Source: Mycobacterium sp. shizuoka-1 (GTDB lineage: Bacteria; Actinomycetota; Actinomycetes; Mycobacteriales; Mycobacteriaceae). From it: a stretch of 64,000 bases of DNA. The stretch covers positions 34,325 to 98,324 of the forward strand of contig NZ_BEWG01000031.1 in the NCBI RefSeq assembly GCF_002723835.1. The letters run 5' to 3'. Shown here piece by piece: positions 1 to 12,179 of the stretch; positions within the stretch are counted from its first letter, which is position 1, and each line of letters starts with the position of its first letter. The notes beneath the pieces were generated by a model. The model was not told where the DNA came from. It was given only the letters and a program-made list of their open reading frames with translations, and did not search any database. Both the position numbers and the translations under genes were made by a program.

Positions 1-67
1 CCACCGCGCGCGCCTAGGATGGTCGGCGAGCAATTCACGACTCAAGACGGAAGGCAACACCGCGGCA

Positions 68-1741
<1,674 letters not shown>

Positions 1742-1792
1742 TGTGGCGCTGCGGACCAGCGTCGGTTCGCGAGCTGATCAGGAGCGGCGGGT

Positions 1793-4700
1793 ATGACGGT
1801 TGACCCCAGAACTACCGAGTCGATGAGCGAGGCCTACCTCGCCACCTATCGCGGCCCCCACGGTGGAGCCCCCGACCTCGACGTCGATGCCAGCGACACC
1901 GGTCCGCTGGTCGTGGCGGCCGCCGAGCGGGCGGTCCCGCCGGGCCTGATCGCCGCCCAGGAGCGCCTGGCGCACTCCCGGGTGATCGGGGAGACCCTGG
2001 TCGCGATCTACTCCGGCGACGATCCCGGCGGCTTCGGGCCCGCACTGCAGATCGTGACCGACCAGGCGACGTTGTTGCTGGACTCGGTGACGGTGCTGCT
2101 GCACCGGCTCGGTGTCTCCTACGTCGCCCTGATGAACCCCGTGTTCCGGGTGCGACGTGGGGCTGACGGCGAACTGCTCGACGCGCGTCCGCTGGCCGAG
2201 ACCGGAGCGGATGCGCCCGGCATCGACGAGTCGTGGATCCACGTTCAGCTCTCGCCGTCGGTCAACCGCAGGGCACTCGCCGAGGCCGAGCGGATGCTGC
2301 CGATGGTGGTGGCCGACGCCCGCCAGGTGGCCCTGGACTCGGTGGCGCTGAGCGCAGCGCTGCGCGACTTGGCCGGCGAACTCGACACCGACCAGGGCAC
2401 TCGGTTCGCCGGGCCCGACCGCGCCGATGTCGCCGACCTGCTGCGCTGGCTGTCCGAAGGCAATTTCGTGCTGCTGGGCTGCCAGGACTGCAGAGTGGGC
2501 GACGGCGCCGCGACCGTGGTGGAGTCCAGCCGGCTGGGCGTGGCACGGCTGCGCACCGAGGTCTTGCCCGAGCTGACGCACCCGGGCGATCTGCTGCAGC
2601 TCGCGCAAGCCACGATGCCCAGCTTCCTGCGCTACGGCGCCTACCCGTACATCGTGGTGATCCGCGAGCGCACGCCTTCCGGCGGGCAGGAGCGAAGCGA
2701 CTCGGGGATCGGCTCCAGGGATATCGAGCACCGATTTGTCGGGCTGTTCACCGCGACCGCAATGAGCGCCAATGTCCTTGACATTCCGCTGATCTCCCGG
2801 CGGGTTCGCGACGTGCTGGCGCTGTCGCACGACGACCCCAGCCACCCCGGGCAGCTGATGCTCGACATCGTCCAGACCATCCCGCGCTCCGAACTGTTCT
2901 CGCTGACCGCCGAGCAGCTGCTCGCGATGGCGACCGCCGTGGTCGATCTCGGCTCGCGGCGCCGGGCGCTGTTGTTCCTGCGTGTCGGCCAGCTCGGCCA
3001 CTTCGTGTCGTGCCTGGTCTATCTGCCCCGCGACCGGTACACCACCGCGGTCCGGCTGGCCATGCAGGACATCCTGGTCCGCGAGTTCGGCGGCCTGAGT
3101 ATCGACTACACCGCCAGGGTCAGTGAATCACCCTGGGCGGTCGTGCATTTCACCGTCCGTCTGCCCGACGGTTCCACCTTTGAGTCGATTGACGGCAGCG
3201 AGGCCAACCGCGCGCGCGTGCAGGGACTGCTCACCGACGCCTTGCGTACCTGGGGCGATCGGCTGATCGGTTCGGCGCGGGCCGGCAAAATCGACCAGGC
3301 CATCGCCGAGCACTACGCCGACGCGCTGCCCGAGGAGTTCAAGCAGGCCGTCACCTCGACCGAGGCGATCACCGACATCGGCTACATCGAGGCGCTGCAG
3401 GCGGATTCGGTCAAACTGCAGTTCGAGAAGGGCGACGAGGGCAACGAGGCCTTCCTCACCTGGTACCTCGGCGGATCGACGGCGTCGCTGAGTCACCTGC
3501 TGCCGATGCTGCAGTGTATGGGCGTGCTGGTCCTCGAAGAGCGGCCGTTCACCGTCGTCCGCCCGGACGGGCTGAAAGTCTGGATCTACCAGTTCAAGAT
3601 CCGGCCCGACGCCTCGATGCCCGACGCCGCCACCCCCCAGGAATGGGACGCCACCGCGGAGCGGTTCGCCGACGCTGTCACCGCCATCTGGCAGGGCCGC
3701 GCCGAGATCGACCGGTTCAACGAACTGGTGCTGCGGGCCGGGTTGACCTGGCAGCAGGTCGCGGTGCTGCGGGCATACGCAAAATATCTGCGCCAGGCGG
3801 GCTTTCCCTACAGTCAGTCCCACATCGAGTCGGTGCTCAACGGAAACCCGGGGACCGCCCGCTCGCTGATCAACCTCTTCGAGGCCATGCTCGATCCGGC
3901 GTCTGCCGACAAGGGCCTGGACGCGCTGGCCGCGGCCGACGCCGTGGCAGCCGACATCGACGCCCTGGTCAGCTTGGACACCGACCGGGTGCTGCGGGCA
4001 TTCGCCTCGATGATCCAGGCGACGCTGCGCACCAACTTCTTCGTCACCAGCCCGGACTCGGCGCACGCCCAGAATGTGCTGTCGCTCAAGCTCAATCCGC
4101 AACTCATCGACGAGTTGCCGCTGCCACGGCCGAAATTCGAGATCTTCGTGTACTCGCCTCGAGTCGAGGGTGTGCACCTGCGGTTCGGCTACGTCGCCCG
4201 CGGCGGCCTGCGTTGGTCGGACCGCCGGGAGGATTTCCGCACCGAGATCCTGGGCCTGGTCAAGGCGCAGGCCGTCAAGAACGCCGTCATCGTGCCGGTC
4301 GGCGCCAAGGGCGGCTTCGTCGTCAAGAAGCCGCCCGCCCCGCTCGGTGACGCCGCCGCCGACCGGGACGCGTTCCGCCACGAGGGAATCGCGTGCTACC
4401 GGCTGTTCATCGCGGGCCTGCTCGACGTCACCGACAACGTCGACCGCGCCACCGGCGAGGTCGTCGCCCCGCCCGGCGTGGTCCGCCGCGACGGCGACGA
4501 TGCCTACCTCGTCGTGGCCGCCGACAAGGGCACCGCCACGTTCTCCGACATCGCCAACGAGGTCGCCAACTCCTACGGCTTCTGGCTGGGTGACGCGTTC
4601 GCCTCCGGTGGCTCGGTGGGCTACGACCACAAAGCCATGGGCATCACCGCCAAAGGCGCCTGGGAATCGGTCAAGCGGCACTTCCGCGAGATGGGGGTGG

Positions 4701-6649
4701 ACACCCAGAGCGAGGACTTCACCGTCGCCGGGGTGGGCGACATGAGCGGCGACGTGTTCGGCAACGGCATGCTGCTGTCGCGGCACATCAGGCTGATCGC
4801 CGCCTTCGACCACCGGCACATCTTCATCGACCCCGATCCGGATGCGGAGCGGTCCTGGGCGGAGCGGCGCCGGCTTTTCGACCTGCCTCGGTCGAGCTGG
4901 GAGGACTACGACCCCAGCCTGATCAGCGCAGGCGGCGGTGTGTTCAGCCGCCAGCAGAAGGCCATCCCGGTGAGCCCGCAGATGCGGGACGCGCTCGGAC
5001 TGCGCAGCGACGCCGACGAAATGACTCCGCCGGCCCTGATGAAGGCGATCATGCAGGCCCCGGTGGACCTGTGGTTCAACGGCGGTATCGGCACGTACAT
5101 CAAGGCCGAGTCGGAATCGGACGCCGAGGTCGGCGACCGTGCCAACGACGCGGTGCGGGTGAACGGGAATCAGGTGCGGGCCAAGGTGATCGGCGAGGGC
5201 GGCAACCTCGGTGTGACATCGCTGGGGCGCGTCGAGTTCGACCTGTGCGGCGGCCGGATCAACACCGACGCCATGGACAACTCCGCCGGTGTGGACTGCT
5301 CCGACCACGAGGTCAATATCAAGATCTTGGTCGACGCGCTGGTCACCGCGGGCAAGGTCAGTGTCGACGAGCGCACCGAGCTGCTGGCGTCGATGACCGA
5401 GGAGGTCGGCCGGCTGGTGCTGACCGACAACGTCGACCAGAACGACCTGATGGGCACCAGCCGCGCCAACGCCGCGGCTCTGCTCAACGTGCACGCCCGC
5501 CAGATCGCCGAACTCGAACAGCGGCGCGGGCTCAACCGGGAGCTGGAGGCGCTGCCGTCCAACAAGGAGATCCGCCGCCGGCAAGAGGTCGGGATCGGGC
5601 TGACCTCACCGGAATTGGCCACCCTTATGGCGCACGTCAAGCTCGCGCTCAAGGAGGAGGTGCTGGCCAGCGATCTGCCCGACCAGGAAGTGTTCGCCGC
5701 CCGGCTGCCGCAATACTTCCCGAGCCGGCTGCGTGACACCTTCACCACCGAGATCCGCAGCCATCAGCTGCGTCGCGAGATCGTCACCACGATGCTGGTC
5801 AACAACGTCGTCGATGTCGGCGGCATCACCTTCGCCTACCGCGTCACCGAGGACACCGGCGTCGGGTACGTCGACGCGGTCCGCACGTTCGTGGCCACCG
5901 ACGCGATCTTCGGCATCACCGGGGTGTGGCAGCGCATCCTCGACGCGTCGCGCAACCACGAGCTGCCGGTCAACGTCTCCGACCGGATGACGCTGGATCT
6001 GCGCCGCCTGCTCGACCGGGCCGCGCGGTGGCTGCTGAACTACCGCCCGCAACCCCTGGCGGTCGGCGCCGAGATCAACCGGTTCGCCGCCAAGGTGGCC
6101 GAGCTGACGCCGCACATGCCGCAGTGGCTGCGCGGCGACGACAAGGCGATCGTCACCAAGGAAGCCGGTGAGTTCGCCGCGCACGGTGCCTCGGCCGAGC
6201 TGGCCTACGGGGTGGCCAGCGGGCTGTATCAGTACAGCCTGCTCGACGTGATCGACATCGCCGACATCGTCGACCGCGACCCCGCCGAGGTGGCCGACAC
6301 CTACTTCGCGTTGATGGATCATCTGAGCACCGACGGGCTGCTGACCGCGGTGTCCGGGCTGCCCCGCGACGACCGCTGGCACGCGCTGGCCCGATTGGCC
6401 ATTCGCGACGACATCTACGGTTCGTTGCGGGCATTGTGCTTCGACGTGCTGGCCGTCGGCGAGCCCGACGAGACGGGCGAGGAGAAGATCGCCGAGTGGG
6501 AGCACACCAATGGATCACGGGTCGAGCGGGCGCGGCGCACGCTGGCTGAGATCTACGCCGACGAGGAACGCGATCTGGCCACGCTGTCGGTGGCGGCCCG
6601 CCAGATCCGCAGCATGACGAGGACGAGTGGAACAGGGACAAGTGGATAA
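1793..6649 (+). CDS. gdh: NAD-dependent glutamate dehydrogenase, large (about 180 kDa) class
   Basis: 1618 aa. It catalyses glutamate + NAD+ to 2-oxoglutarate + ammonium and serves glutamate catabolism and nitrogen balance in the cytosol. The long N-terminal regulatory part (about 1-700) is followed by the dehydrogenase core. The glycine-rich lysine segment [10 protein letters not shown] lies at residues 837-846 and a Rossmann region near 1100-1200. In mycobacteria this class is inhibited by the FHA protein GarA (family knowledge). An ATG start is used 51 nt after ettA. Oddity: residues 297-305 (GGQERSDSG) are encoded by a 27-bp sequence that recurs at 21848-21874, which looks like a small repeat inserted in frame. 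The stop overlaps the next gene by 23 nt. Orthologue of Rv2476c. Confidence 0.96.
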   Translation: MTVDPRTTESMSEAYLATYRGPHGGAPDLDVDASDTGPLVVAAAERAVPPGLIAAQERLAHSRVIGETLVAIYSGDDPGGFGPALQIVTDQATLLLDSVTVLLHRLGVSYVALMNPVFRVRRGADGELLDARPLAETGADAPGIDESWIHVQLSPSVNRRALAEAERMLPMVVADARQVALDSVALSAALRDLAGELDTDQGTRFAGPDRADVADLLRWLSEGNFVLLGCQDCRVGDGAATVVESSRLGVARLRTEVLPELTHPGDLLQLAQATMPSFLRYGAYPYIVVIRERTPSGGQERSDSGIGSRDIEHRFVGLFTATAMSANVLDIPLISRRVRDVLALSHDDPSHPGQLMLDIVQTIPRSELFSLTAEQLLAMATAVVDLGSRRRALLFLRVGQLGHFVSCLVYLPRDRYTTAVRLAMQDILVREFGGLSIDYTARVSESPWAVVHFTVRLPDGSTFESIDGSEANRARVQGLLTDALRTWGDRLIGSARAGKIDQAIAEHYADALPEEFKQAVTSTEAITDIGYIEALQADSVKLQFEKGDEGNEAFLTWYLGGSTASLSHLLPMLQCMGVLVLEERPFTVVRPDGLKVWIYQFKIRPDASMPDAATPQEWDATAERFADAVTAIWQGRAEIDRFNELVLRAGLTWQQVAVLRAYAKYLRQAGFPYSQSHIESVLNGNPGTARSLINLFEAMLDPASADKGLDALAAADAVAADIDALVSLDTDRVLRAFASMIQATLRTNFFVTSPDSAHAQNVLSLKLNPQLIDELPLPRPKFEIFVYSPRVEGVHLRFGYVARGGLRWSDRREDFRTEILGLVKAQAVKNAVIVPVGAKGGFVVKKPPAPLGDAAADRDAFRHEGIACYRLFIAGLLDVTDNVDRATGEVVAPPGVVRRDGDDAYLVVAADKGTATFSDIANEVANSYGFWLGDAFASGGSVGYDHKAMGITAKGAWESVKRHFREMGVDTQSEDFTVAGVGDMSGDVFGNGMLLSRHIRLIAAFDHRHIFIDPDPDAERSWAERRRLFDLPRSSWEDYDPSLISAGGGVFSRQQKAIPVSPQMRDALGLRSDADEMTPPALMKAIMQAPVDLWFNGGIGTYIKAESESDAEVGDRANDAVRVNGNQVRAKVIGEGGNLGVTSLGRVEFDLCGGRINTDAMDNSAGVDCSDHEVNIKILVDALVTAGKVSVDERTELLASMTEEVGRLVLTDNVDQNDLMGTSRANAAALLNVHARQIAELEQRRGLNRELEALPSNKEIRRRQEVGIGLTSPELATLMAHVKLALKEEVLASDLPDQEVFAARLPQYFPSRLRDTFTTEIRSHQLRREIVTTMLVNNVVDVGGITFAYRVTEDTGVGYVDAVRTFVATDAIFGITGVWQRILDASRNHELPVNVSDRMTLDLRRLLDRAARWLLNYRPQPLAVGAEINRFAAKVAELTPHMPQWLRGDDKAIVTKEAGEFAAHGASAELAYGVASGLYQYSLLDVIDIADIVDRDPAEVADTYFALMDHLSTDGLLTAVSGLPRDDRWHALARLAIRDDIYGSLRALCFDVLAVGEPDETGEEKIAEWEHTNGSRVERARRTLAEIYADEERDLATLSVAARQIRSMTRTSGTGTSG
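2681..2707 (+). repeat. Dispersed short repeat copy inside gdh
   Basis: A 27-nt stretch centred on GGAGCGAAGCGAC matches the reverse complement of 21848-21874 at 25 of 27 positions. A looser relative lies at 54501-54525. Here it sits inside the gdh reading frame and keeps the frame open. It probably belongs to a family of short interspersed elements; copy number elsewhere in the genome is not visible from here. Confidence 0.6.
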
Positions 6650-7055
6650 GGGATTCACAACGGGCGTGCACGTGCGCTGGTCGGATATCGACATGTACCA
6701 GCACATCAACCACGCCACCATGGTGACGATTCTCGAGGAGGCGCGGGTGGACTTCCTGCGCGAACCCTTCGCCGATGACATCGCCACCATCGGATTGCTC
6801 ATCCACGAGGTGCAGGTTCTCTACAAAGGCCAACTGCGTCTTGCTGATTCGCCGCTGCAGGTGACGATGTGGACCAAGCGGCTGCGCGCGGTGGACTTCA
6901 CGCTCGGCTACGAGGTGCGGTCGCTGACCGCCGAACCGGACTCCCGGCCGTCGGTGATCGCCGAGACGCAATTGGCCGCCGTGCACATCGAAGAGCAACG
7001 GCTGGTTCGGCTTTCGCCCAAGCATCGGGAGTACCTGCAGCGCTGGCAGCGATGA
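6627..7055 (+). CDS. Acyl-CoA thioesterase, 4HBT hotdog fold
   Basis: 142 aa from a GTG that overlaps the end of gdh by 23 nt. The 4-hydroxybenzoyl-CoA thioesterase signature is clear: D20, D22, H26 and N28 in [11 protein letters not shown], followed by the helix that carries the catalytic acid (ILEEARVDF). The length matches single-domain hotdog thioesterases, which act as dimers or tetramers and hydrolyse acyl-CoA. The physiological substrate cannot be told from sequence. Translationally coupled to gdh upstream and to the next gene through an ATGA overlap. Orthologue of Rv2475c. Confidence 0.9.
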   Translation: MEQGQVDKGFTTGVHVRWSDIDMYQHINHATMVTILEEARVDFLREPFADDIATIGLLIHEVQVLYKGQLRLADSPLQVTMWTKRLRAVDFTLGYEVRSLTAEPDSRPSVIAETQLAAVHIEEQRLVRLSPKHREYLQRWQR

Positions 7056-7687
7056 GTCTCACCATCGTCGACGCCGCCCACCGCAACGATCTCGCGGCCT
7101 TCGTCGAGCGAGCGCTGCGCCTCGACGACGCCGCGGTGATCCGGCTGCGCCGACGCGCCGACGGCCTGATCGCAGCGTGGGTGGCCACCGGGTTGGACGT
7201 GCTCGCGGTCCGCGCCGTCGAGGGGGAGCTCAGCCCGGCGGATCTATCCTGCGGGGCAGACGGATTGGCCCGCGGCCTGCGCGACGCCGACGTCGCGGGC
7301 CGCGTCGATCCCGGGTTTCCGATGGACTCCGCGTGGCGGGGCGTGCTACCTCCGGACACCGGATTCAGCCATCTCGACGACGTGCCTGCGGCGGTGCTCA
7401 CCGACCTGGCCCAGCGCGGCGCGGACCTGGCCAAGGAACACGGCAGCGCGCACGGGCCACCGTCGTCGCTGCTGGACTCCGACGTGCTGCAGGTGACGTC
7501 GGGCGACACCGCCGTCGGCGTGCCGATGCGGTGCGTATTCGCCCTGACCGCAATGGGTTTCGTCCCCGATCCGGCGGGGCCGCAGGAGATCGTCCGGGTG
7601 CGGCTTTCGCCGACCTGGCTGCGCATCGACGCACGCTTCGGCTCGGTGTATCGCCGCCGGGGAGACCCAGCGCTGGTGCTGCGGTGA
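7052..7687 (+). CDS. Conserved mycobacterial protein (Rv2474c family), function unknown
   Basis: 211 aa. The ATG at 7052 overlaps the thioesterase stop (ATGA), so this start is preferred over longer upstream options. The protein is soluble, with no signal peptide, membrane segment or recognised catalytic motif. The N-terminal third ([25 protein letters not shown]) looks helical and the C-terminal half mixed alpha/beta. It sits in a gdh-thioesterase-unknown-DUF1345 chain in which every junction overlaps, so it is probably co-transcribed. Placed by position as the Rv2474c orthologue; no function is proposed. Confidence 0.85.
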   Translation: MSLTIVDAAHRNDLAAFVERALRLDDAAVIRLRRRADGLIAAWVATGLDVLAVRAVEGELSPADLSCGADGLARGLRDADVAGRVDPGFPMDSAWRGVLPPDTGFSHLDDVPAAVLTDLAQRGADLAKEHGSAHGPPSSLLDSDVLQVTSGDTAVGVPMRCVFALTAMGFVPDPAGPQEIVRVRLSPTWLRIDARFGSVYRRRGDPALVLR

Positions 7688-8337
7688 CGGCCGATACGAG
7701 CTCTGAGCGGCTGCCGTTCAGAGAACGCCCGACCGCCCGGGTGATCGTCGGTGGTGCGGCCGGGCTCATCGTCACTGTGGCCATGTGGGCTCATGCCGGG
7801 GCCTTGTCGCTACTGGCCGGCTGGAGCGCGCTGGCGCTGACGTTCACCGGCTGGACCTGGAGCCTCCTGTGGCCCATGGACCATCGGCGCACCGCCTCGC
7901 ACGCCGGCAGCGAGCAGCCGGGACACGTCGCTGTCATCAGCCTGATCCTCGGTGGCGCGATGGCCAGCCTTGCGGGTGTGGGCGTCCTGCTGCGCCGCGC
8001 CGACGACCTGGCCGCCGGCTGGCTGGCGGTCGGCAGCATCGTGCTGTCCTGGCTGACCATCCACACCCTGTTCGCGCTGATTTATGCCAAGCACTACTTC
8101 GACCACACCCATCCGGGCGGGATCGACTTCAACGATCCCGGCCGGCATGACAAGCCCGCCTACTCGGACTTCTTCTACGTCGCGTTCGCGGTAGGCATGA
8201 GCTTCGCGATCTCCGACACCAACCTGACCAGCAGACGGATGCGCAAGACCGCGCTGGCGCACGGCCTGCTGTCCTTCGTGTTCGGGACCATGATCATCGC
8301 CTCGGTGGTGAACGTGGTGTCCTCTGCGGGTAGCTAG
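7684..8337 (+). CDS. DUF1345 family integral membrane protein
   Basis: 217 aa from a GTG that overlaps the previous stop (GTGA). About six hydrophobic segments are visible: two in residues 20-58, then near 80-103, 113-140, 162-180 and 195-215. The conserved loop with IYAKHYFDH, then a Gly/Asp-rich stretch and the FFYVAF segment, is typical of DUF1345 proteins, whose function is unknown. The stop overlaps by 4 nt the convergent stop of the alpha-glucosidase gene, so the two transcripts meet tail to tail without spacer. Corresponds by position to Rv2473. Confidence 0.87.
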   Translation: MTADTSSERLPFRERPTARVIVGGAAGLIVTVAMWAHAGALSLLAGWSALALTFTGWTWSLLWPMDHRRTASHAGSEQPGHVAVISLILGGAMASLAGVGVLLRRADDLAAGWLAVGSIVLSWLTIHTLFALIYAKHYFDHTHPGGIDFNDPGRHDKPAYSDFFYVAFAVGMSFAISDTNLTSRRMRKTALAHGLLSFVFGTMIIASVVNVVSSAGS

Positions 8338-9911
8338 CCCGTCGCGATCCAGGCCGCCGAATCCGGCGGCAGCTCGCCATCGACCAACGGCGCGCTGACC
8401 GCGAGCAACTCGCCGTCCGGCAGCGCCAGCGCAGTGCTTCCCGCGTTGAGCACGCACAGCACGCCGCCGGACACGAACGCGACCGCGTCGGCCCGCACCT
8501 GCAGCCACTCGACGTCGTACTCGGTGAAGTGAAAGCGGCTGCGGCGCAAGTGCAGGATCGTGCGGAAGAACGCCAGTGTGGAATCCGGGTCGGCGCGCTG
8601 ACGCTCGACGGTCAGGCCCGCCCAGTCCGGCGGCATCGGCAACCAGGTGTCGGGGTTCGACGAGAAGCCGAACGGGGGCGCCTCACCCGCCCATGGCATC
8701 GGCACCCGGCAGCCGTCGCGACCGCGTTCGGTATGTCCGGAGCGCTCCCACACCGGGTCGACCAACACCTCGTCGGGCAGCTCCACATTGGGCAGGCCCA
8801 GCTCTTCGCCGTTGTAGAGGAACATCGCCCCGGGCAGCGCCAGCATCGCCATCGCCATCGCCCGGGCCCGGGCGACTCCGCGGGCGCCACCGCCATAGCG
8901 GGTGACCTCACGTTCGACGTCATGGTTGGACAGCGTCCAGGTCGGGCTGGCGTCGGCCAGTGAGGCCGCCGCCAGCGCGTTCTCGATCGCGCTGTGGATG
9001 CTGGTCGCCTCGAATTCGGCTCGGACCAACCGGAAGTTGAAGCCCATGTGCAGTTCGTCGGGCCGCAGGTACTTCGCGAAGTCCTCGTTCTCGAACACCC
9101 AGATCTCGCCGATCGTCACGGCGTGCGGGTAATCGTCGAGGACCGCACGGATTCCGCGATGGATCTCGTGCACTCCCTCGTGGTTGAACCGCGGATCGTC
9201 GTCGTCGAGGGTGAGCATTTCGAGATCGGGGTTCGTCATGTCCGGCAGGCCGGGCGGTTTGGCCATCCCGTGGGCGACGTCGATGCGGAACCCGTCCACG
9301 CCGCGGTCGAGCCAGAACCGCAGCGTCTTCTCCAGGTCGGCGAACGCCTCGGGGTTGTCCCAGTTGATGTCCGGCTGTTCGGCGTCGAACAGGTGTAGAT
9401 ACCACTGGCCCGGCGTGCCGTCGGCTTCGGTGACCCGGGTCCAGGCCGGCCCGCCGAACACCGACACCCAGTTGTTCGGCGGCCTGTCGCCGCCAGGACC
9501 GAGCCCGTCGCGGAAGATATAGCGTTCGCGCTCGGCGCTTCCCGGCGGCGCGGCCAGCGCGGCCTGGAACCAGACGTGCGCGGAGCTGGTGTGGTTGGGC
9601 ACCAGGTCCATCGTGACGCGGATACCGCGAGCGTGCGCGTCGTCGATGAGCCCTTCGAGCGCGGCCAGCCCGCCGAACAGCGGGTCGACATCGCGGGGGT
9701 CGGCCACGTCATAGCCGTGGTCGGCCATCGGCGAGACCATCACCGGGTTGAGCCAGATCGCGTCGACCCCCAGCCAGCTGAGGTGGTCGAGGTGGGCCGC
9801 CACACCGCCGAGATCACCGACGCCGTCACCGTTGCTGTCGGCGAACGAGCGGGGATAGACCTGATAGAAGATCGCGGTCGCCCACCACGGCACGGCAACA
9901 GGCTGGGTCAT
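8334..9911 (-). CDS. aglA: Alpha-glucosidase / oligo-1,6-glucosidase, GH13
   Basis: 525 aa GH13 (beta/alpha)8 hydrolase. Conserved region I is DLVPNHT (about 102-108), the nucleophile is D211 in GFRIDVAH, the acid/base E269 in IGEIWV, and the transition-state Asp is D331 in SNHD. The N-terminus has the Ca-binding-like DSNGDGVGDLGG loop. It hydrolyses alpha-glucosidic bonds of short oligosaccharides; trehalose or sucrose isomer activity cannot be excluded. No signal peptide, so cytosolic. It is the next gene downstream of glbO on the same strand, 17 nt away, as in M. tuberculosis (Rv2471). Confidence 0.93.
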   Translation of the reverse strand: MTQPVAVPWWATAIFYQVYPRSFADSNGDGVGDLGGVAAHLDHLSWLGVDAIWLNPVMVSPMADHGYDVADPRDVDPLFGGLAALEGLIDDAHARGIRVTMDLVPNHTSSAHVWFQAALAAPPGSAERERYIFRDGLGPGGDRPPNNWVSVFGGPAWTRVTEADGTPGQWYLHLFDAEQPDINWDNPEAFADLEKTLRFWLDRGVDGFRIDVAHGMAKPPGLPDMTNPDLEMLTLDDDDPRFNHEGVHEIHRGIRAVLDDYPHAVTIGEIWVFENEDFAKYLRPDELHMGFNFRLVRAEFEATSIHSAIENALAAASLADASPTWTLSNHDVEREVTRYGGGARGVARARAMAMAMLALPGAMFLYNGEELGLPNVELPDEVLVDPVWERSGHTERGRDGCRVPMPWAGEAPPFGFSSNPDTWLPMPPDWAGLTVERQRADPDSTLAFFRTILHLRRSRFHFTEYDVEWLQVRADAVAFVSGGVLCVLNAGSTALALPDGELLAVSAPLVDGELPPDSAAWIATG

Positions 9912-9928
9912 CGACGTCCTTCGGGGGT

Positions 9929-10339
9929 CTAGAAGGCGGAATTCACCATCGCTTGCGCGGCCATCTCGAGATAGGCCAGCAGCTCCCGGCGATGCTCGTC
10001 GTCGAGCGTCGCCGAATCGATCGACGCCACCGCGCTGTGCATGCAGCGCAGCCAGGCGTCGCGTTCCAGGAAGCCGATCCGGAACGGGACGTGACGCATC
10101 CGCAGCCGCGGGTGGCCGCGCTGATCGGAATAGGTCCGCGGGCCGCCCCAGTACTGCTCCAGGAACATCCGCAGCCGGTCCTCGGCGGCGTCGAGCTCAT
10201 CCGGTGGGTACAGCGGAAGCAGCACCTCGTCCTCTCGAACCAGCTCGTAGAAGCGGGACACGATCTTGCGGAACGTCTCGGCGCCGCCTACCGCGTCGTA
10301 AAACGTCTGCCCGTCCCCGTCGGCCTGAGTCTCCGTCAC
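9929..10339 (-). CDS. glbO: Group II truncated haemoglobin GlbO
   Basis: 136 aa from a GTG at 10339, chosen because the remaining protein aligns end to end with the 128-aa M. tuberculosis GlbO; a longer open frame to 10483 has no globin character. Features: QTFYDAVGG start helix, the QYWGGP loop, proximal F8 His at residue 83 (RMRHVPF) and the group II signature Trp G8 at residue 96. It binds haem and O2 with high affinity and is linked to O2/peroxide chemistry at the membrane. Oriented head to head with the HNH gene, so the 130-nt gap 10340-10469 carries both promoters. Orthologue of Rv2470. Confidence 0.94.
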   Translation of the reverse strand: MTETQADGDGQTFYDAVGGAETFRKIVSRFYELVREDEVLLPLYPPDELDAAEDRLRMFLEQYWGGPRTYSDQRGHPRLRMRHVPFRIGFLERDAWLRCMHSAVASIDSATLDDEHRRELLAYLEMAAQAMVNSAF

Positions 10340-10469
10340 CCCACCATTGTGTACGGCGGCCTCCGGCGCGAGGTGTGTCACCCGATGTTCACGGATTTGA
10401 CCTGCGAACACGGGACAAATAGTCGTGCGGTGGCGGCAGATCCATGGTGGACTAGTCCGCGGAGGACGC

Positions 10470-11102
10470 ATGGCGCAGCGCAAACGGAACCGCGGTCACC
10501 GCGCCGCGGCGGGCCCGATCGGGTCACTACCGAGTTCAAGCCTGCACGCCGACCCTCACATACCCAGCCCGGCCGACGGATCAGTGTGGGGACGTCGCCG
10601 GGTGCTGTTGCTGAACTCGACCTACGAACCGCTGACGGCGCTCCCCATGCGCCGGGCGGTGATCATGCTGCTGTGCGGTAAGGCAGACGTCGTCCACGAC
10701 GATCCCGGCGGCCCGGTGATCCACTCGGCCACGAGGGCGATCGTGGTGCCGTCGGTGATCCGGCTGCGCAGCTTCGTGCGGGTGCCCTACCGGGCGCGTA
10801 TCCCGATGACGCGCGCGGCGTTGATGCATCGGGACCGGTTCCGGTGCGCCTACTGCGGGGCCAAGGCCGACACCGTCGACCACGTGGTGCCCCGCAGTCG
10901 CGGCGGGGAGCATTCGTGGGAGAACTGCGTGGCAGCCTGCGCGCCGTGCAACCACCGCAAGGCCGACAAGCTCCTGACCGAACTCGGCTGGACATTGCGG
11001 CTGGTGCCGATGCCCCCGAAGGGCCAGCACTGGCGGCTGCTGTGCACCATCAAGGAACTCGATCCGGCCTGGGTGCGCTACCTGGGTGAAGGCGCGGCGT
11101 GA
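10470..11102 (+). CDS. HNH endonuclease family protein (Rv2469c type)
   Basis: 210 aa from an ATG preceded by GGAGGA at 10461-10466. The first half carries a conserved segment ([11 protein letters not shown] at about 45-55) seen in stand-alone mycobacterial HNH proteins. The second half is a zinc-stabilised HNH module: CxxC at C126/C129, the catalytic pair D137-H138 in [11 protein letters not shown], then C157-x2-C160-N-H. It is likely a DNA-binding nuclease of unknown target. It starts the rightward group that also holds ctaJ and the DUF5130 gene. Confidence 0.9.
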   Translation: MAQRKRNRGHRAAAGPIGSLPSSSLHADPHIPSPADGSVWGRRRVLLLNSTYEPLTALPMRRAVIMLLCGKADVVHDDPGGPVIHSATRAIVVPSVIRLRSFVRVPYRARIPMTRAALMHRDRFRCAYCGAKADTVDHVVPRSRGGEHSWENCVAACAPCNHRKADKLLTELGWTLRLVPMPPKGQHWRLLCTIKELDPAWVRYLGEGAA

Positions 11103-11121
11103 GACTGCTACGGTTTGCCCC

Positions 11122-11361
11122 GTGAGCACTGCAGCCATTCATTCGATGATGGGCGGAATCCCGCTGCTGTTGGTAGCGATACTCGCCGCGATGATCTTCG
11201 CCCGTAAAGGCAACCACCCTGCGACCTACAAGATGTCCGAGCCGTGGACCCACGCGCCGATCCTGTGGGCGGCCGTCGACGAGGTCGTTCCCGGCGGTGG
11301 CCATCACGGCCACGGTGCAGCCGAAGTGACTGTGGGAGGTGGAGCAAGTGGCAAGTGGTGA
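11122..11361 (+). CDS. ctaJ: Cytochrome aa3 oxidase small subunit CtaJ
   Basis: 79 aa from a GTG at 11122, 19 nt after the HNH stop. One membrane helix ([20 protein letters not shown], about 11-30) is followed by a soluble tail with the conserved stretch [12 protein letters not shown] and a His/Gly-rich end. This matches the actinobacterial subunit CtaJ of the III2-IV2 respiratory supercomplex, found structurally in M. smegmatis. The next gene encodes the DUF5130 protein that, as I recall, was found associated with the same complex, which supports the call. The name is from memory of those structures; the single-helix architecture is direct. Confidence 0.72.
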   Translation: MSTAAIHSMMGGIPLLLVAILAAMIFARKGNHPATYKMSEPWTHAPILWAAVDEVVPGGGHHGHGAAEVTVGGGASGKW

Positions 11362-11824
11362 CCACGGGACCGTAGCGACCGTCGATCCGGCCAACCTGCC
11401 GTACGGATGGGCGCAGACCGCCAGCGGCCGCCTGTCGGGCGTCACCGAGCCGGGCGAGCTGTCGGTGCACTATCCGTTCCCGATCAGCCAGCTCGTCGAG
11501 CTCGACGAGGCGCTGAAGTACGGCAGCCGCCAGTCCAAGGCCCGCTTCGCGGTCTACATCGGCGACTTGGGCAGCGACACCGCAGCGCGGGCCCGTGAGA
11601 TCCTCGCCGACGTCCCCACCCCGAACAACGCGGTACTGATGGCGGTCTCACCGGATCAGCGGGCGATCGAAGTCGTCTATGGGGCCGACGTGCGCAGCCG
11701 TGGCGCGGAATCCGCCGCCCCGCTCGGGGTGTCGGCCGCCGCGTCGGCGTTCAAAGAGGGCAACCTGATCGACGGCCTGGTGAGCGCCGTGCGGGTGATG
11801 TCGGCAGGCATCTCCAGGCCGTAG
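11339..11824 (+). CDS. DUF5130 / TPM-like protein, putative respiratory supercomplex-associated factor
   Basis: 161 aa from GTG 11339 (alternative GTG 11348, which lies at a better distance from GGAGGTGGAG). It overlaps ctaJ by 23 nt. The fold is TPM-like: a conserved [11 protein letters not shown] strand, a helix, then [17 protein letters not shown]. There is no signal peptide or membrane helix. DUF5130 is the Rv2468c family; its M. smegmatis member has been reported bound to the cytochrome bcc-aa3 supercomplex (recalled as PRSAF1). The last 148 nt are shared with the convergent HNH gene on the other strand. Confidence 0.85.
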   Translation: MEQVASGDHGTVATVDPANLPYGWAQTASGRLSGVTEPGELSVHYPFPISQLVELDEALKYGSRQSKARFAVYIGDLGSDTAARAREILADVPTPNNAVLMAVSPDQRAIEVVYGADVRSRGAESAAPLGVSAAASAFKEGNLIDGLVSAVRVMSAGISRP

Positions 11825-12156
11825 TTCTGGCTCCTGATCGCGACGTAACGCTCCAGGAAGGCGCGTTCGTCGAGGCGTTTGCGCCGCATCCAGCCGGTGA
11901 CTTCGTCGTTGCACTTGCTGGCATTGCACGCCGCGCAGGCGGGCACGACATTGTCGACGGTGTACCGGCCGCCGCGGGAGATCGCCATGACGCAGTCCCG
12001 TTGTAGCGGCTTGCCCTTAACGCCGCAGTAGGCGCAGCCGTTCCAGGCGTCTTTGAGCGCTGCCCACTGTTCCTCGGTCAGGTCGTTGACCGCGGCCTTC
12101 ACCCGCTTGGTGCGTCTGCGCGCCGCGCGGGCCCGCCTGGTGTTCTTCGCCGCCAT
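11677..12156 (-). CDS. Small HNH-like protein with Cys in place of the HNH histidine
   Basis: 159 aa from the ATG at 12156, 23 nt downstream of pepN on the same strand. Order: Lys/Arg-rich N-terminus (1-22), then a zinc-type HNH module with C41xxC44, D54-C55 where most relatives have [18 protein letters not shown]77 and N78, then [19 protein letters not shown]. The cysteine at the general-base His position is odd and may define a subfamily. The C-terminal 49 codons (about 111-159) are low complexity and overlap, tail to tail, the end of the DUF5130 gene (148 nt). The conserved core ends before the overlap, so the shared tail may simply be run-through to the first stop. Confidence 0.78.
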   Translation of the reverse strand: MAAKNTRRARAARRRTKRVKAAVNDLTEEQWAALKDAWNGCAYCGVKGKPLQRDCVMAISRGGRYTVDNVVPACAACNASKCNDEVTGWMRRKRLDERAFLERYVAIRSQNYGLEMPADITRTALTRPSIRLPSLNADAAADTPSGAADSAPRLRTSAP

Positions 12157-12179
12157 GGCGCGATCATGGCAGCGCGAGG

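Noticed and set aside
3128..5584. 818-codon open frame opposite gdh
   Set aside because: Antisense shadow with His/Asp/Val/Arg-rich composition; the plus-strand gene is unmistakable.
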